Source: Aradus depressus (lineage: Eukaryota; Arthropoda; Insecta; Hemiptera; Aradidae). Taken from it: 64,000 bases of DNA. The notes below the pieces were generated by a model that did no database searches, had not been told where the DNA came from, and saw only the letters and a list, made by a program, of their open reading frames with translations. The translations under genes and the position numbers were made by a program. The stretch's first letter is position 1. Each line of letters opens with the position of its first letter. Of the stretch, positions 52,301 through 58,300 are shown in pieces. The stretch is from the NCBI GenBank assembly GCA_963662175.1, contig OY759225.1:13261601-13325600 (forward strand), written 5' to 3'.

Positions 52301-55300
52301 GATAGTTATCAAGGCATTTGAGTTGAGTCCCCTCCCTAATCCGCCCAGATTTGACTGAAAAAATATAGATGTCGTCTTTATGGGGTTCTGAATACAGAAA
52401 TAAAAACTCATGTCGATACATTCATTCTATTGGGAGTTATGGTATTCACAGACATATACACAGGCAGCCAGTAATTTTTTTTTTCATCTTTGAAATCCGG
52501 GGTTTGAAGAAGCTATATTGGGGACGCAGCCGCAGTGGGATACGTGAAACGTCTTAATCCGGGGTTTGAAGAACATAGAATTTCCGATCGATTACATAAT
52601 ATTCCCAATACTTCATATAGAGGAAGTGAACAAAAAAAAATGCAAGGAGGTTGGGAATCAATCCTTAGAGACAAGGAGGAACAGCAAATATAAAAAGAAA
52701 TTTGAAAGGTGGGAGACTCTTTGATCAGGAAATACTCTAATCACGCCCCCCCCCCCCCCTCCCCCCTACCCGTTGGCTGAAAAACGCTGCCGTCTTTACC
52801 AGGTTCTGAATATACAAATAAAATCTCGTGTCGATACGTTCATTCTAACGGGCGTTAAAGTATTCACAGACATACACCAATTCCTTTTTTGAAATCCGGG
52901 TTTTGAAAAATATAGAATTTTGGCGAAAACTCAAAATTTCTTATCGATTACATAACATTCCCAATACTTCGTATAGCAGAGGAAATAAAAAATTAGAAAC
53001 ATAGGCTATATTGGGGACGCAGCCGCAGTGGGATACGTGAAACGTCTTGTGTGTGCTGCAGAGGGTGTATGGGTGCTAGGGTACAGAAATGACGTAACCA
53101 AATATACAACGTGTCAAACGCATAGCCGAGCAACCGTCAAATTTCTGCAACAAATTACACTCTTGTAAGACTTATAACTCTTGAAGAGCACCGGATTGAG
53201 TTCGATGGATTATAATTATAACTACTACGGCAGAGATCTCTCTATGCCGAGCTAGGCCTCTGTGAACGCTGCACGCTAGGCTAAATTTAGCTCCGATTGC
53301 GTCATCACGACAACGGCGCCATCTGCGCACGCGACACATGCGTGATCGAGTAATGGTTTCTTTCCTCTACACAACGATAACAAAGTAAGACGCGCGGGTA
53401 GTATGATTGCAAAGATATAAGCGATATTAGTGTTACATGTTTTCGTTACATGCGGTTTTAGCAAGCGAACTCTTACTGACCGAAATGAAACACGTTTCAC
53501 ACCAAAAATAAATTGTTTTCCAATCAATCCTTAGAGACAGGAGGAACATCAAAGAAGTAAAGAAAATTGGAAGGTGGGAGACTGAGTTAAGAAGAAAGAC
53601 TCTTTGATCAGAAAATGCTCTAATCACGCCCAAATGAGAACCACTTGTCCAAATTACAGGCCACGTAGGGATTCTTATTATTGATATAATCAAGGAGTTG
53701 AATCAAATAAGGGCGCGTGAGGCCATATGAGGCCCTTATTCCCTTCAATCCTTCCACCATTTTGTATTTAGGTAAGATGTCCAAGTATGGTTTCAATTCT
53801 TGCCAATGAAATATTATTTTTTGGAAATATTTCGAGCTTGTTCATTTAGAGTGTTCTTGGGGTTCGATGCGGAGTTTTCAACGGAGTTTCATGTTTTCCG
53901 ACCTCCTGATTCCAAAAATGAAAAAAAAAAATTATATCTGTATCAATAGACTCTAAGGACGACACCTATTGATTTTCAGCCGAATGGTCCAAAGGGAAGG
54001 AGGGAATTAGGGGGGAGGTATAACACAAAAACTGTAATAACTGCCGTTGAAATGAATGTGTCGACACAAAATTTAGTATGAGGAGTCAGCAGCTACAATG
54101 TAAGTAAAATATGGAGTTTTAGCCCAAACAGTCGATTGGCTTTGGAGGGAGAGCAAAAACGTAATTGATTAAATTGTGATGGGGAAGTGCATAGCCGGTG
54201 ATTCACATATTCTGCTTTTTTGTAAAACATTAAGTGATTGTAAAGTTTAATCTTGTTAATTAAATATTTTTACAAAATACAATTTTCGTTTATTAGGTCT
54301 TTCAAGACAGTGGAGTCTTATGGCAGGCATGTCCATAGCAAGCTGTCAAGGGCGAGTATCACCGTTTTTCCCGAGCTATTTATTTGGGCTAGAACTAACA
54401 TGGATTTTTGGGAATCGTTCCAATAGTTCTCTATACTGCCGTCAAAAGGAGCAAGGCAGTAAGTCGAAATTTTCGAGTTTTTGGTATCAGTGGAATCAGA
54501 TAAAATAGTTCTATTTAGCTAAATAATTACAAAAAAATAAAAAAAATTATAAAATATAAATATTTACTATTATTTAGTTACTACTTTTGAAAACCTGCAT
54601 GGCTGTGCTAAGTTGAAAAGCGTACGAAAAAATTAAAAAGTTACTGCCCTTTCTCCCAAGTATAAGACTAGATTTTTGCCATAAAACAATTAACATATTA
54701 AAAGTGAACAGAGCATTCTGAAATTGTTGAGACGCAAAAGACGTCAACCCTTAATTTCTCAAAATCAGTTTTTCAGAGTTACTGCCTTTCGCCTTTTGAC
54801 GGCAGTATATTCCGAACGTTTTCCAGTAATTTCTCATGAGCACTTTCAGAAATGAGGAGAATAGACATTCGTTAAATGTTTTTAAAAATATTTTCAGCGT
54901 TACCCTACAGGTTTATAAAAGTAAAAAAAAATTAATAAAAAAACCGACAAATTGCAGACAATTATAAGCATAGTCATTAAAAATAAAAAAAAATATTTTT
55001 AGTTTTTTAATGACATTGCCCGACCGAGGCCCTTACTTTATTTTATCTGGGAAGCAAAATAAACTTAAGCACGCCGTCCTTCGGATGGGACGTTAAGCGA
55101 TGGTCCTGAGCCTTTACGATGTCAGGAACTGCACCCTGCTAACCCCTGCCATAGGTGAATAAAAATTTAGGACTCCCACAGTAAAGTCGGGCTCATGAGT
55201 GACGAATGAGCGCTCTGGTAGTAGGCGATATGACCTCGCAGTTAAAGCCCGGGCATGAGTCATAAAAACTAACCTATTACAATTAAAGCTATGTTGAGGG

Positions 55301-58300
55301 AAGTCGAGGATCTGTCGTGTTGAAGAAAATATTTAGCCAACGTCTCGGAAAATATTTATCTGCTTCTTCGGGTTCTTATAGACTTGAGTGGACGTGTGCA
55401 GTGGAGATGGTATGTGTTTGTCTGTGACTGATATGAGAGTGAACAAGAGGGACGTCGGAAATTAAACCTTTAAAACAATATGTGGGTGACGGATAACACT
55501 ATCAATACCTACCCAAACACATTGAATAAATATTTCCGAAAATTTAGCCAAATACTGATTATTTTATTTATTTATTTTTTCACATGATATAACCTTAACT
55601 TCTTTCAGTAAAGATACTGTCGACTCTATCTAACATAATTAACATATGACCTACCTACACGTCAAATGTTGGCTTCCTTGATTGAACGGTTCAAAAGTTA
55701 TGAGAGACGGGCAAGACAGACACCATAAAGAGTTCTATTTTTACCAGTTAGCTAGAGACTTACGGCGGAGCTGGAGTTGGCGGTGGCATGTTTCAACATC
55801 TCCTTGAGAGCTTCCACTTCTTGCCTCAGTTCCCGGATGATCCTTGCGTTGGGATCCTCATTCACCACAGCATGGTTCACAATCCTCTTGGCACGGTCTG
55901 CATACCTCAGAGTGGACAGGGTCTCTTCGTAGTTGTCTGCCGCAGGGGAAATTGTGGCCACCATCACTGTTTTACTGTTACCACCTAGGTTGTCCTGAAA
56001 TCCGATAAATTTCCATATTAACAAAAGCTTATCCTATAACTCTCCAACTTGTTCTCAGGATAAAATACATACATTTTAATAATTAATAGCAATATTTTCT
56101 TGCAAATTTCAAAATTATTGTATCAGTTCTCAGGATAAAATACATACATTTTAATAATTAATAGCAATATTTTCTTGCAAATTTCAAAATTATTGTATCA
56201 TACATTTTTTATTTGTTATTTTTTCATTTTATTTATATTTTTTATAGTTAAATTGTTTTCTTTCTCTTTTCTATATCTCGCACATTAAGACCTGATGAAG
56301 GGACGTTAGAACGTCCCGAAATACCGTTGTGATAAAGACACTTCCGGAATAGTTTAAAAAAATAGTTATCTTAATTTTTATTAAAGTGAAAAAATGTATC
56401 AACTTATTATAAATTTATCTATATATTACTATTTTTGTACTCATATATTTTAAAGTAATTATTTACTAATTTTTTATTAATTTGTTATAAACAAATCGCT
56501 CACCTTTAGAAGCCATGTAAGAACTGAATCTCTGTAAGGTACAAATTTATCCTTGTTTTTTCCATTTGATGACTGATCAGCCAATTTTGAAATTACAAGA
56601 CCAAGAGTAGTCAAAGATCTGAAAAAAAAAAAAGAAAAAAGAATAATAAAACATATACAATTCTAAATTTCACTTACGAACTAACACATTACAGACGTCA
56701 AATTAAAAACGTAAGTTCTATCTATATATTACATCAATAATATTATCAAATCTATAGTTTATATAACCACCAAAAATTTAGGGTAGTCAAAATTTAGGAC
56801 TCCCACAGTAGAGTTGGATTCATGTCGTTCAGAGTGACGAAAGAGCGCTCTGGTAGTAGGCGATATGACCTCGTAGTTAAAAGCCCGGGCATGAGTCATA
56901 ATAACTAACTATATTCTTAAATTAAATTAAACATCTTTCATCGATAATATATTCCTCAAATAAAAAACATCAATATATTGATGATATTCATGATTCAAAT
57001 ATTGATAGTTTCTCTTCGATATGCATCCCTAATATGTATGAGGGTCCCCCAACGTCAGATATATTTTCCAACTCAACCTGATGGTGTAATGTCGAAATCG
57101 ATAGATTATGTACACTTTTTTTTTTGTGGAATAGACAATATTTCTTATTGATTAATAGAATGGACAGTATCTTTTCAATGTAGAAGGAAATCGAGGTTCT
57201 GTCGTGTAAAAGAAAATTCAAAATTTGGCCAACGTTTCGAAAACTATTTATTTTCTTCTTCAGGGCCTTATAATGACTTCAGTGGATGTATGTGGTGAAG
57301 GTGTTGTTTGTGTCCAGTATAGTGCTATGGTGTCGTGTATATAACGGTCGAGGGCTACCTGGAACTAGGCACTATACTGGACACAAACTCATAACACCTT
57401 CACCGCACAAATCCACTCAAGTCATTATAAGGCCCCGAAGAAGAAAATAAATAGTTTTCGAAACGTTGGACAAATTTTGAACACAACAGAACCTCGATTT
57501 TTCAATATTTCAAAAATAATTTGTTTTATTCATTCAAGAAATATGTGAATATATTGGTAACGTCTCAACAGCCAGAGTCATTGAATTGAATATAATATCC
57601 GCGAAGTAATGACAGGCCGTCTGTTCAGCGGAAGGGAATCAGGATCGTCGAAGGAGGTTTTTTTTAGTGGGTATGGTGCCACGGCCGAGTCCCACACTAA
57701 CCAGGGCTATCTTCCCTGGATGTGCGTAATTGGCATTTCCCCCTCCTGTCCAAAAAAAAAAAAAAAGTGGAGTGAAACAATGACAATAACTTCCATAAAA
57801 AATAGAGAATATTGTATAAATGGTTACTTGTTGATGTTAGATCCCTCCTTTAGTCGCTCGCCCACAGCGCCAGTCTTGGCGGCCCGCTCACTTCCAGCTA
57901 AGTCCACTAGAGACATCCTGCTCACTCTCTCTCCACTAACCCCGCTCATTGTGTCCACTAGGGTCTGAGTGAGCACCACCGAGAAGACAGCATGCGATCG
58001 AGACGACTCTGAGTTCATGTTGGTTGCAGCCACTGTTCGAGACTTGTTACCTTCTGCCATCAGGTTGTCTATATCCTGTAATAAGATTCTTTTATTATTT
58101 ATTTATGTTTGTTGTCTTTCCGATAACTGTTGTAGTTATTAGCGATGAACTATTAACAGAATAGAGACATGGAAGAAATAACAGGTGGACCTTTGCTTAG
58201 GGTTCTTCTGTATGTTTTTTTTTATATAAGAGAACAGAGCGGTTTGACAATTGTTGAATCATAGTGATATAAGTCTATCAAAACGTCGTTAATGCCCGGG

